The notes beneath the pieces were generated by a model. That model saw nothing but the letters and a program-made list of their open reading frames with translations. It was not told the DNA's origin and ran no database searches. Made by a program: the position numbers and the translations under genes. This document shows, one piece after another, positions 1 through 6,194 of a DNA stretch of 7,431 nt (position 1 is the stretch's first letter; the number at the start of each line of letters is the position of its first letter). This stretch comes from Paracoccaceae bacterium (GTDB taxonomy: Bacteria; Pseudomonadota; Alphaproteobacteria; Rhodobacterales; Rhodobacteraceae), in the NCBI GenBank assembly GCA_009922885.1, contig RFUP01000105.1:1-7431 (forward strand). The letters run 5' to 3'.

Positions 1-309
1 CATAGTTCGGATTACCGCTCCACCAAAGACACTGCCCTGCTCCCGGACGGGCTTGCCCTCACCGCAACGCGGAGCATCCTAGAGGCCATTGCGAAAGGAA
101 ATAGCCCTGCGCGGGCGATTTTTGCTTTGGGATATTCGGGCTGGGGGAGTGGGCAGCTGGAAGATGAGATCGCGCAAAACGCTTGGCTGACAGCCGACTA
201 CGATGAATATCTCGTTTTTGGTTCCGATAGCGCGACAAAATGGGACGGAGCCTTGGCGCAGATCGGCGTTAAAGCCGCATCGCTTTCTTCAACGGCCGGG
301 CGTGCCTGA
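1..309 (+). CDS. yqgE: YqgE/AlgH family protein, C-terminal part (5' end outside window)
   Basis: The frame is open from base 1 and gives 102 residues before a TGA stop. The start lies outside the window, so this is a truncation by the window edge and not a broken gene. The family signature is clear: GYSGWGSGQLEDEI at residues 44-57, then QNAWL (59-63) and LVFGSD (71-76), followed by a short helix with KWDGALAQIGV (80-90). YqgE/AlgH (DUF179) proteins are cytosolic, about 185-200 residues long, so roughly the last half is present. The biochemical role is unsettled; the AlgH name comes from reported effects on alginate regulation in Pseudomonas, which should not be transferred here. The gene is convergent with the Sua5/TsaC gene, with 3 bp between the two stop codons and no terminator hairpin visible. 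Confidence 0.93.
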   Translation, partial: HSSDYRSTKDTALLPDGLALTATRSILEAIAKGNSPARAIFALGYSGWGSGQLEDEIAQNAWLTADYDEYLVFGSDSATKWDGALAQIGVKAASLSSTAGRA

Positions 310-312
310 GCG

Positions 313-1257
313 CTATCTTGGTGCTGCCGCCCGCGAAAGACGATCATTTATGGCACGCCCCAACCCGACATCCGGTATCGGAGCAACAGCAATTCCAGAT
401 GGATTCAGGGCGTCCAGCGTATGCAGGTGGCTGAACAGATTTGCAGCGGCTTCCACGAGATCACCGCTCTCAGACAAGTTCAGGGTACAGTCCATTTTCC
501 CGAAACCAAGCAGGACTTCCCCAGCTTCAGCCGAGGACACCCCCAAACGCACGCGCGCTCCAGGCGCGTAATGCGACGCCAATTGCCCGGGCGCCGAAAT
601 AGTCTCGCCGGGAGCCATTGAGCGCAGCGTAAGACCCAGAAAATCCTCCAGCTGCTCGGCAGGAACACCGCCTGCGCGCAGCAATGAGGGCTCGCCGACC
701 AAACCCAGAATGGTGGATTCCAAGCCAACTGGGCAAGCTCCCCCATCGAGAACTGCTGATATCCGGCCATTCAACCCAGAGACCACATGCTCAACCGACG
801 TCGGGCTAATCCTGCCTGACGGATTGGCCGAGGGCGCAGCGATCGGGCGGCCCACCTCTTTTAGGAGCGCTTGCGCGATAGGATGCGCAGGTAACCTGAC
901 CGCTACTGTCGGTAGTTCCGCCGTTACCAAAGGCGAAAGACCGTGCCCTTCCGTCAATGGCAGAACCAAGGTCAATGGACCTGGCCAAAACCTCTCAGCT
1001 ACCTTCTCGGCAAGCTCGGACCATTGCGTCAGCTTCCTTGCGGCTTCAACGCTAGGAACATGAGCGATTAGGGGATTGAACGTTGGCCTTTGTTTCGCAT
1101 CGAAGATTGCAGCTACGGCATGATCGTTCGTGGCATCGCCGCCGAGCCCATAAACTGTTTCGGTCGGGAAGGAGACTAGCTCACCTTGAACCAAGAGCTT
1201 CGCGGCTTCAGCGATTCCCTTGTGATCCGGTTTGAGAATTGTGGTCTGTTTTTGCAT
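313..1257 (-). CDS. tsaC: L-threonylcarbamoyladenylate synthase (Sua5/TsaC/YrdC type)
   Basis: The enzyme makes threonylcarbamoyl-AMP from threonine, bicarbonate and ATP, the first step of the universal t6A37 modification of ANN-decoding tRNAs, in the cytosol. The YrdC domain spans roughly residues 8-190, with PTETVYGLG (31-39), KQRPTFNPL (55-63), SANPSG (143-148) and ESTI (180-183). The linker SAPGQLASHYAP (221-232) leads into a C-terminal Sua5 domain ending GLGRAINDRLSRAA. At 314 residues it is the long Sua5 form rather than the short E. coli-type TsaC of about 190. I chose the ATG at 1257, preceded by AGAGA about five bases upstream. An in-frame TTG at 1281 would add eight residues (MKRRVRDP) but has no visible ribosome binding site. 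The gene is transcribed divergently from the acyl-CoA dehydrogenase. Confidence 0.95.
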   Translation of the reverse strand: MQKQTTILKPDHKGIAEAAKLLVQGELVSFPTETVYGLGGDATNDHAVAAIFDAKQRPTFNPLIAHVPSVEAARKLTQWSELAEKVAERFWPGPLTLVLPLTEGHGLSPLVTAELPTVAVRLPAHPIAQALLKEVGRPIAAPSANPSGRISPTSVEHVVSGLNGRISAVLDGGACPVGLESTILGLVGEPSLLRAGGVPAEQLEDFLGLTLRSMAPGETISAPGQLASHYAPGARVRLGVSSAEAGEVLLGFGKMDCTLNLSESGDLVEAAANLFSHLHTLDALNPSGIAVAPIPDVGLGRAINDRLSRAAAPR

Positions 1258-1290
1258 CGGATCTCTGACGCGGCGTTTCAATTGCTTGGG

Positions 1291-1320
1291 TTGGCGGCAA
1301 CTGTGTATGCCATGGATAAC
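1291..1320 (+). promoter_or_regulatory. Weak candidate promoter for the acyl-CoA dehydrogenase operon
   Basis: In the divergent intergenic region, TTGGCG (1291-1296) and GATAAC (1315-1320) are separated by 18 bp. Each matches four of six positions of the sigma70 consensus. The -10 box lies about 65 bp before the ATG at 1385, leaving a modest 5' leader. Alphaproteobacterial promoters often have poor -10 boxes, so this is only the best visible candidate. I found no convincing promoter in the opposite direction for the Sua5/TsaC gene. Confidence 0.3.
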
Positions 1321-1372
1321 CGCGCGTCATCTATCCCTGATCGGCGCGCTTTGCCAAGCACCTGCCGAAACC

Positions 1373-1378
1373 GAGGAG
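1373..1378 (+). promoter_or_regulatory. Ribosome binding site that sets the acyl-CoA dehydrogenase start
   Basis: GAGGAG ends six bases before the ATG at 1385. It supports that start over upstream in-frame codons that would extend the protein by up to 51 residues. The extension would be Cys- and Trp-rich, unlike the family, and would overlap the start of the divergent Sua5/TsaC gene. Confidence 0.8.
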
Positions 1379-1384
1379 TTCAAG

Positions 1385-3079
1385 ATGTCCTTCCGCGCCC
1401 CCGTCGAAGATTTTCGTTTCATTCTGGATCGCGTGGTCGGCTTTTCCAGTGTGGCCAAGACAAAGCGATTTGCAGACGCCACACCTGACACTGTCGACGC
1501 GATTCTGGAGGAATTGGCAAAGCTGATTGAAGGCGCGGTCGCACCTCTAAATCGTGGAAGTGACTTGCAAGGAGCCGTGCTGGAAAACGGCGTTGTCAGA
1601 ACATCGCCGGGTTTTGCCGATGCGTTCCACATGATTGCCGAAGGTGGATGGCTTGGCCTCTCCGCGCCTGTTGAACATGGTGGCATGGGGCTTCCCCAAA
1701 CCATGACTGTTCTTTTTAACGACATAATGTCGTCAGCCTGCATGTCGCTCGGGCTTAACCCCCTGCTCACTCAAGGGCAGATGGAAGCGCTGGAGCATCA
1801 CGCCTCTGACGAGATTAAAGCGCTGTATATCCCCAAACTTGTTTCTGGCGAATGGACCGGAACCATGAACCTGACAGAGCCGCAGGCCGGTTCTGACGTG
1901 GGTGCGCTGAAATCCAAGGCTGAACCTAACGGAGATGGCACCTACGCGATCACTGGTCAAAAGATCTTCATCACCTGGGGCGACCATGATTTCGGCGGCA
2001 ATGTGTGCCATTTGGTCCTCGCGCGGCTTCCTGATGCTGTCGCAGGCGTAAAGGGCATCTCGCTCTTCATGGTGCCGAAGTTCCTTCCAAACGAAGATGG
2101 CTCTTTGGGCGAAGCGAACACCCTCAAGGTCGTCTCGCTGGAGCACAAAATGGGCATCCACGGCAGCCCTACCTGCGTGATGCAATTCGATGGCGCGAAA
2201 GGTTGGCTTGTCGGCGAACCCCACAAGGGCATGGCCGCCATGTTCACGATGATGAACAACGCACGTCTTAATGTGGGCGTGCAGGGTGTGGGCATCGCCG
2301 AGGCCGCCTACCAGCATGCCCTCGCTTATGCCAAAGACCGCCAGCAGATGGGTCCGATCATCCAGCACGCCGATGTGCGCCGGATGCTGCTGACGATGAA
2401 GGCCGAAACCTTCGCATCTCGCGCCATCGCTCTCGCCTGCGCGACAGCAATCGACATGGCCGCAGCCAATGGGGACGCCGATTGGAACGCACGGGCTGCC
2501 CTTCTCACCCCAATCGCCAAGGCCTACGGGTCTGAGGCAGGTATCCGAGTGGCGGAACTCGGCGTGCAGGTTTTCGGGGGAATGGGCTTCATTGAGGAAA
2601 CCGGTGCCGCACAATATTCGCGCGACGTCCGGATTGCGGCCATTTATGAAGGAACCAACGGCATTCAAGCGATGGACCTTGTCGGCCGGAAAATGATGGA
2701 CAAAGGCGAAGCTGCCTACCGCCTCCTCGACGAAGTCGCCGCCGAAATCGAAGAAGCCCGCTCCGCGCTCCCGGATCTCGCTGGTGCCGTTTGGGAAGCT
2801 GTAGAATCCCTCCGTGAATCCGTGGAATGGCTGGTATCCCAATCCAACATGGCCGAGCGTTTCGCAGGATCCGTGCCGTTTCTCTTGGCCTTCTCGCGCG
2901 TTCTCGGTGCCCATTACCACCTCAAGGCCGCAATCGCCGAGGGCGGCGAAGGGCCGCGCTCAAAACTTGCCCGCTTCTTTATCCTCCGTCTGCTGCCCGA
3001 GCACGCAGCCTTGCTTGACCATGCCCGCACCGGGGCAGATGATCTTTACGCGTTCACACTTGAGGACTTCGCAGCGTAA
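1385..3079 (+). CDS. Acyl-CoA dehydrogenase (DmdC/FadE5-like long form)
   Basis: This 564-residue FAD enzyme is expected to oxidise an acyl-CoA to the 2-enoyl-CoA, passing electrons to ETF. Domains in order: a short N-terminal segment typical of the long subfamily (MSFRAPVEDFRFIL), the helical N-domain (about 35-155), the beta middle domain with TMNLTEPQAGSD (160-171) and KIFITWGDHD (193-202), the C-terminal helical domain with QVFGGMGFIEE (395-405), and an extra helical tail (about 455-564). Glu422 in IYEGTNGIQ aligns with the catalytic base of the family. The nearest family I recognise includes 3-methylmercaptopropionyl-CoA dehydrogenase DmdC and FadE5, usually near 590 residues. Here the loop after YAKDRQQ (around 315-326) looks shorter, so DMSP metabolism should not be assumed. 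The stop overlaps the start of the next gene. The substrate is unknown. Confidence 0.94.
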   Translation: MSFRAPVEDFRFILDRVVGFSSVAKTKRFADATPDTVDAILEELAKLIEGAVAPLNRGSDLQGAVLENGVVRTSPGFADAFHMIAEGGWLGLSAPVEHGGMGLPQTMTVLFNDIMSSACMSLGLNPLLTQGQMEALEHHASDEIKALYIPKLVSGEWTGTMNLTEPQAGSDVGALKSKAEPNGDGTYAITGQKIFITWGDHDFGGNVCHLVLARLPDAVAGVKGISLFMVPKFLPNEDGSLGEANTLKVVSLEHKMGIHGSPTCVMQFDGAKGWLVGEPHKGMAAMFTMMNNARLNVGVQGVGIAEAAYQHALAYAKDRQQMGPIIQHADVRRMLLTMKAETFASRAIALACATAIDMAAANGDADWNARAALLTPIAKAYGSEAGIRVAELGVQVFGGMGFIEETGAAQYSRDVRIAAIYEGTNGIQAMDLVGRKMMDKGEAAYRLLDEVAAEIEEARSALPDLAGAVWEAVESLRESVEWLVSQSNMAERFAGSVPFLLAFSRVLGAHYHLKAAIAEGGEGPRSKLARFFILRLLPEHAALLDHARTGADDLYAFTLEDFAA

Positions 3080-4128
3080 TGGATGGAAGAGGCGACGGGG
3101 CAATCGGCATCCGCTACCCTTGGGAAACCCCGCCAGAAACGGGCGAAGCGATTGAAGTCGCGGAAGGTATTCTTTGGTTGCGGCTGCCGTTGCCGATGAC
3201 GCTCGACCACGTCAACATCTACGCATTGGATGAGGGCGATCACTGGACGATCGTTGACTGCGGTGTCTACACCAAGAAGTCTGTCGCGATCTGGGAAGGC
3301 CTTTTAGCTGGGCCACTTAAAGGGAAACCTGTTCAGAGGATCCTTCTTACCCACCATCACCCCGATCATGTGGGGGCGGCAGGATGGTTCATGGAGCGCG
3401 GCTGCACGCTTTGGGCCTCCCGAACAGCTTGGGCGCTTTCCCGTATGCTCATCCTCGATGTGGAGGCTGAAGCCACATCACAAGCCAAGCAATTCTGGCG
3501 TCGCGCCGGAATGAACGAAGCCATCTACACAAAGCGGTGCTCAGAACGCCCGTTCAATTTCGCAGACATCTCCCATCGCCTCCCCGTCGGGTACCAAAGG
3601 CTCCAACAGGGCGACACGATTTCGGCTGCGGGTCGGACTTGGGATGTTCACGTTGGGAATGGCCATGCGCCGGAGCATTTGACTTTCTGGTGCAAAGAAG
3701 AGGCCTTGGTGCTGTCTGGCGACCAGATCCTCCCGTCAATCTCACCCAACATCGGGGTCATGCCATCCGAACCCAATGCGGATCCTTTGGCTGAATGGCT
3801 GGAAAGCTGCCACCGTTTCGCAGACCTCGCGCGCGAAGATCAACTCATTCTGGGCGGGCACAAACTCCCCTTCAGAGGCGCGCCAACCCGGATGCGGCAG
3901 TTGATCGACAATCATGAGGGCGCTTTGCGCCGCTTGCTCAAACATCTCGACACACCCAAAACCGCCGTCGAGTGCTTCCCGCCGCTCTTCAAACGCTCCA
4001 TCGACGAGGGCACTTACGGCCTTGCTATGGTAGAAGCCGTCGCGCACCTCAACCATCTCCTCACACGTGGTTTGGTGTCGCGGGAATTGGGGGCTGACGA
4101 GGCATGGTATTGGAAGGCAAAGGCATAG
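3079..4128 (+). CDS. Metallo-beta-lactamase-fold hydrolase (LACTB2/glyoxalase II-like)
   Basis: A 349-residue cytosolic dinuclear-metal hydrolase. The metal site is complete: the HxHxDH motif as His92, His94, Asp96 and His97, then His196 in GHAPEH, Asp215 in SGDQILP and His261 in GGHKLP. The C-terminal region (about 280-349) is helical with a final charged stretch, consistent with the winged-helix tail of LACTB2-like proteins. The start ATG shares its A with the dehydrogenase TAA (TAATG). The only Shine-Dalgarno-like element, GAGGA at 3062-3066, sits about 12 bases away, so translation is probably coupled to the upstream gene. By context it may hydrolyse a thioester or related product linked to the acyl-CoA dehydrogenase; this is inference, as the fold also serves esterases, lactonases and nucleases. 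It is somewhat longer than the usual 290-310 residues, mostly through an insertion around residues 118-165. Confidence 0.93.
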   Translation: MDGRGDGAIGIRYPWETPPETGEAIEVAEGILWLRLPLPMTLDHVNIYALDEGDHWTIVDCGVYTKKSVAIWEGLLAGPLKGKPVQRILLTHHHPDHVGAAGWFMERGCTLWASRTAWALSRMLILDVEAEATSQAKQFWRRAGMNEAIYTKRCSERPFNFADISHRLPVGYQRLQQGDTISAAGRTWDVHVGNGHAPEHLTFWCKEEALVLSGDQILPSISPNIGVMPSEPNADPLAEWLESCHRFADLAREDQLILGGHKLPFRGAPTRMRQLIDNHEGALRRLLKHLDTPKTAVECFPPLFKRSIDEGTYGLAMVEAVAHLNHLLTRGLVSRELGADEAWYWKAKA

Positions 4129-4142
4129 CAGGTCTTGGCCAA

Positions 4143-4224
4143 TTAGGTTGTTTGTCGTTTCATCACATAAAACCAGAACGCAATCCTGAGCCATTTTGAC
4201 CGCGTGACAGCCGCATCCTAATCC
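4143..4224 (+). promoter_or_regulatory. Weak promoter candidates upstream of the oxidase subunit IV gene
   Basis: The 133-bp gap before subunit IV is long enough to carry its own promoter. Two poor candidates are visible. One is TTAGGT (4143-4148) with CATAAA (4166-4171) at 17 bp, where the -10 matches four of six. The other is TTGACC (4196-4201) with TAATCC (4219-4224) at 17 bp, with a good -35 and a weak -10. An 8-bp palindrome TTGGCCAA lies at 4135-4142, just after the hydrolase stop; it lacks a T tract and is not a terminator. Read-through from the hydrolase gene cannot be excluded. Confidence 0.28.
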
Positions 4225-4245
4225 GCTAAACCGCAACAAACGTTC

Positions 4246-4253
4246 AGGAAGGA
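4246..4253 (+). promoter_or_regulatory. Strong ribosome binding site of the subunit IV gene
   Basis: AGGAAGGA ends eight bases before the ATG at 4262. It is the strongest Shine-Dalgarno match in the window and supports the very short gene that follows as truly translated. Confidence 0.82.
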
Positions 4254-4261
4254 AACGCAAA

Positions 4262-4396
4262 ATGGCTGATCATAAGCACGGTGAAATGAATATCGACGTT
4301 CAGGGAAAAACCTTTGCTGGTTTCATCAATGTCGCATCCAAAGTTGCGCTGGTGTCCATCGGCATCCTGATTTTCCTCGCTCTTTTCAATAGCTAA
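4262..4396 (+). CDS. ctaH: aa3-type cytochrome c oxidase subunit IV (44 residues)
   Basis: A small integral membrane protein of 44 residues that begins MADHKHGEMNI and has a short soluble N-terminus followed by one membrane helix (about 20-42, ending ILIFLALFNS). This matches the alphaproteobacterial bacterial-type subunit IV (COX4_pro_2 family; ctaH in Paracoccus), a peripheral single-helix subunit of the aa3 oxidase that is not required for catalysis in Paracoccus as far as I recall. It is unrelated to mitochondrial COX IV. The large subunits I-III are not in this window, so the gene stands alone. It is too short for many gene finders, but it has a strong ribosome binding site upstream and an intrinsic terminator directly after the stop. 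Those flanks, plus the family match, make the call firm. Confidence 0.92.
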   Translation: MADHKHGEMNIDVQGKTFAGFINVASKVALVSIGILIFLALFNS

Positions 4397-4398
4397 TG

Positions 4399-4429
4399 AA
4401 GGGCCAGATAATCTGGCCTTTCTAATTTT
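4399..4429 (+). terminator. Intrinsic terminator after the oxidase subunit IV gene
   Basis: GGCCAGA (4402-4408) pairs perfectly with TCTGGCC (4412-4418) around a TAA loop. One G-T and two A-T pairs extend the stem outward to 4399/4421. A T-rich run (TTTCTAATTTT) follows. The stop codon of subunit IV ends only two bases before the stem, and the GTG of the next gene is about 12 bp beyond the T-rich run. Confidence 0.85.
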
Positions 4430-4441
4430 CGGGGTGGGCGC

Positions 4442-5068
4442 GTGCATCGGCGTGTTTTTCTTTTATCGGCGGCGGGAATAGCACTTTCTGCCTGTACGAA
4501 TGACGCACCCAAGATCCCTGATTCCGGCCCTGACCGGGTCGCTCGCGCCGTCTACCGGCACGACGGCCCGCCAGAGATTGTCTTGTTCACGATGATCTCG
4601 AACGAAAGCGGGTCAGGAGCGCATACGTCCCTTCTGATCAACGCGTCGCAAAGGGTCATCTGGGATCCAGCCGGATCGTTCCGGGCCGAGCAGATTGTAG
4701 AGCGTGGCGATGTGGTGTTTGGTGCATCGCCGCTCCTCGAAGATGCTTACACCCGCTTTCATGCGCGAAAAACCTACCATGTCGTCGTTCAGCGAATGCC
4801 ATTATCGGCAGCTGTAGCGGAAGAATTGCTTCAGCGCGCTCTGAGCCTTGGAAACCAGAAGCCCGGAACTTGTGCGTCATCAACGTCCAAGTTGCTGAAC
4901 AGCGTGCAGGGTTTCCCCAATGTGCCGCAGACGATGTTTCCGAACAAGCTGATGGAAGCGTTTGGCGAACTGCCGGGCGTGACCACTCGCCGCTTTTACG
5001 AAACCGACGATCCGGACCGCTTCAAAGCGCTGGCCGCTTTGGTTCCGACGCTGGAAACGTTCGAATAA
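4442..5068 (+). CDS. Putative lipoprotein with possible permuted NlpC/P60-like (papain-fold) domain
   Basis: This 208-residue protein starts at GTG with a GGGGTGGG ribosome-binding-like stretch just upstream. It opens with a twin-Arg-containing n-region (MHRRVF), a hydrophobic stretch and a lipobox LSAC, so Cys18 is the likely lipidated residue after signal peptidase II cleavage. The mature chain has two candidate active-site regions. His61 in GAHTSLLI leads a predicted beta strand followed by VIWDPAGSF, and Cys144 in PGTCASSTSKLL begins a predicted helix. The order His, then Cys at the start of a late helix, is that of permuted NlpC/P60 (YiiX/LRAT-like) enzymes, where the fold acts on peptidoglycan peptides, lipids or amides. 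That assignment is inference from layout only; I recognise no named family. The gene lies beyond the subunit IV terminator and has no obvious promoter of its own, and its stop abuts that of the opposite gene. Confidence 0.85.
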   Translation: MHRRVFLLSAAGIALSACTNDAPKIPDSGPDRVARAVYRHDGPPEIVLFTMISNESGSGAHTSLLINASQRVIWDPAGSFRAEQIVERGDVVFGASPLLEDAYTRFHARKTYHVVVQRMPLSAAVAEELLQRALSLGNQKPGTCASSTSKLLNSVQGFPNVPQTMFPNKLMEAFGELPGVTTRRFYETDDPDRFKALAALVPTLETFE

Positions 5069-6091
5069 TCAACCAAATAGCCCAGCCACTCGACCCACGA
5101 GCATGAAGGCTCGGGCCGTTCTGGTATTTGCCAATTCGGTCAGTTCCGCATCCGTCGCCGTGTCCGCGAAGGTCGCGAAAACCTTGTCGAAACGGCGCAG
5201 GAAGTGGTGGCACGTATCGCGGAAAATGGGATCCTGCTTCATCCGTCCGGCAGTGAGAGCGAGGCTGGAGCGGTCACGAATTCCGCCAAGCGCAGATACA
5301 ACACGACCGCGTTCGCCAGCGGCGAAGCGGCGCCAGACTTCAGGGCGCGCGAGGTCGGGGCGGAGATCGTCCATATAGATGCCGTCTTGGCTGAGAAGCG
5401 TCAACAAATCCTGGCTGGCCTGGATGAGTTGTTTGGCTTCCCTGTCGGCTAAAGCCTTGCGAAGAGAGGCAAATCCTTCTTCGTCCTCTGCCGTCTCGGG
5501 GAAGTTCATCGCCTTGATAAAGTCCTTCCGTTCCAAGGGCGCCGCGAAGTCTTCGGCGGTGGTGCCTAGGGGGAGGGGGGCTTGGTCGTTGTCGCTGGCG
5601 GGAAGCTCTTCCACGGGCTTCGGGCGCATGGGTTGGGTGGTGCGATCACGCGAAGTTGTGAAGGTGGCGAGGGCCGTTTCGGTGTTGCGGGTGGCGGCGG
5701 CGATTTCGTCGAGTTTACGGGCAACGGAAGGCTCGGTTGCCAGCGACCGGCCCTGCGACTGGGCGATGTAGGCTTGGCGGATGGCGTCGATAGCGGCTTG
5801 TAAACGTTGACTTTCTTCCCGCATGACGCGGCTCGCGCGGGCGGCGGTGGCGGCGACCCAGATCATCGCTACGGGCAAAAAGATCGCCAGCATGGTGATC
5901 AGGAAGCGCAGACCGGCAGGTTCGCCAGTTTCAGAGGCGGGCGGCAGGGTGGACACAAAATATCCTGAGATTCCAAGCCATAAGACCGTCAGAGCCACGG
6001 CCGCATACTCGATGCCCGTCACACGGGTTCCACGGCCTCGGTCGTAGAGGCCAAAGGGAGTCGAGCGATTTTCGTCCTTATCGGCGGGCAT
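5069..6091 (-). CDS. Membrane protein with two transmembrane helices and a coiled coil, unknown function
   Basis: A 340-residue protein that I cannot assign to a named family. After a charged N-terminus there are two hydrophobic helices (about 28-49 and 62-84), separated by a short loop with PPASETGEPAG, so N- and C-termini are probably both cytosolic. Residues 85-145 are rich in Ala, Arg, Glu and Gln and look like a coiled coil. A Pro-rich linker (about 152-180) leads to a mostly helical C-terminal domain (about 185-340) with AEDEEGFASLRKAL, QDGIYMDDLRPD and DTCHHFLRRFD. The ATG at 6091 has GGAGAGG about five bases upstream. It follows greA on the same strand with a 103-bp gap, so it could be read from greA or from its own promoter. 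The architecture suggests a scaffold or envelope-associated protein, which is a guess. Confidence 0.85.
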   Translation of the reverse strand: MPADKDENRSTPFGLYDRGRGTRVTGIEYAAVALTVLWLGISGYFVSTLPPASETGEPAGLRFLITMLAIFLPVAMIWVAATAARASRVMREESQRLQAAIDAIRQAYIAQSQGRSLATEPSVARKLDEIAAATRNTETALATFTTSRDRTTQPMRPKPVEELPASDNDQAPLPLGTTAEDFAAPLERKDFIKAMNFPETAEDEEGFASLRKALADREAKQLIQASQDLLTLLSQDGIYMDDLRPDLARPEVWRRFAAGERGRVVSALGGIRDRSSLALTAGRMKQDPIFRDTCHHFLRRFDKVFATFADTATDAELTELANTRTARAFMLVGRVAGLFG

Positions 6092-6119
6092 GGCCCTCTC
6101 CGTTCACGGTAAAATCCAA

Positions 6120-6175
6120 GGTATGTTTCACGTATGGTTTGTGTATGGCAAGCGTCATGACGTTGGAGCCATACC
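6120..6175. repeat. Phased GTATG repeats and nested dyad between greA and the membrane-protein gene
   Basis: GTATG occurs at 6121, 6132 and 6143, exactly 11 bp apart, which is about one helical turn. The last copy, as GTATGGC (6143-6149), forms an inverted repeat with GCCATAC (6168-6174). Between these arms sits a perfect 10-bp palindrome CGTCATGACG (6153-6162), centred within about one base of the outer dyad. There is no T tract on either side, so this is not a standard intrinsic terminator. It could be an operator for the membrane-protein gene or a stem-loop at the greA transcript end. Confidence 0.5.
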
Positions 6176-6194
6176 TGCCCTGCGCACGCTACGT

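Noticed and set aside
1266..1329. 7-bp inverted repeat TGACGCG / CGCGTCA in the divergent intergenic region
   Set aside because: The arms are 50 bp apart and do not extend further. A 7-bp match in a region this size is expected by chance.
1232..1384. N-terminal extension of the acyl-CoA dehydrogenase by 51 residues
   Set aside because: The extension overlaps the start of the divergent Sua5/TsaC gene, looks unlike the family, and the ATG at 1385 has a well-placed GAGGAG.
1733..2920. Long open frame of 395 codons on the minus strand opposite the acyl-CoA dehydrogenase
   Set aside because: It lies fully inside a gene with unmistakable family motifs, its product is His- and Gly-rich with no recognisable domain, and no ribosome binding site was evident. 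It is a by-product of codon bias in GC-rich coding DNA.
5103..5803. Several plus-strand open frames of 73-130 codons across the membrane-protein gene
   Set aside because: They are overlapping shadows of the minus-strand gene, which has a ribosome binding site, coherent membrane helices and a coiled coil.
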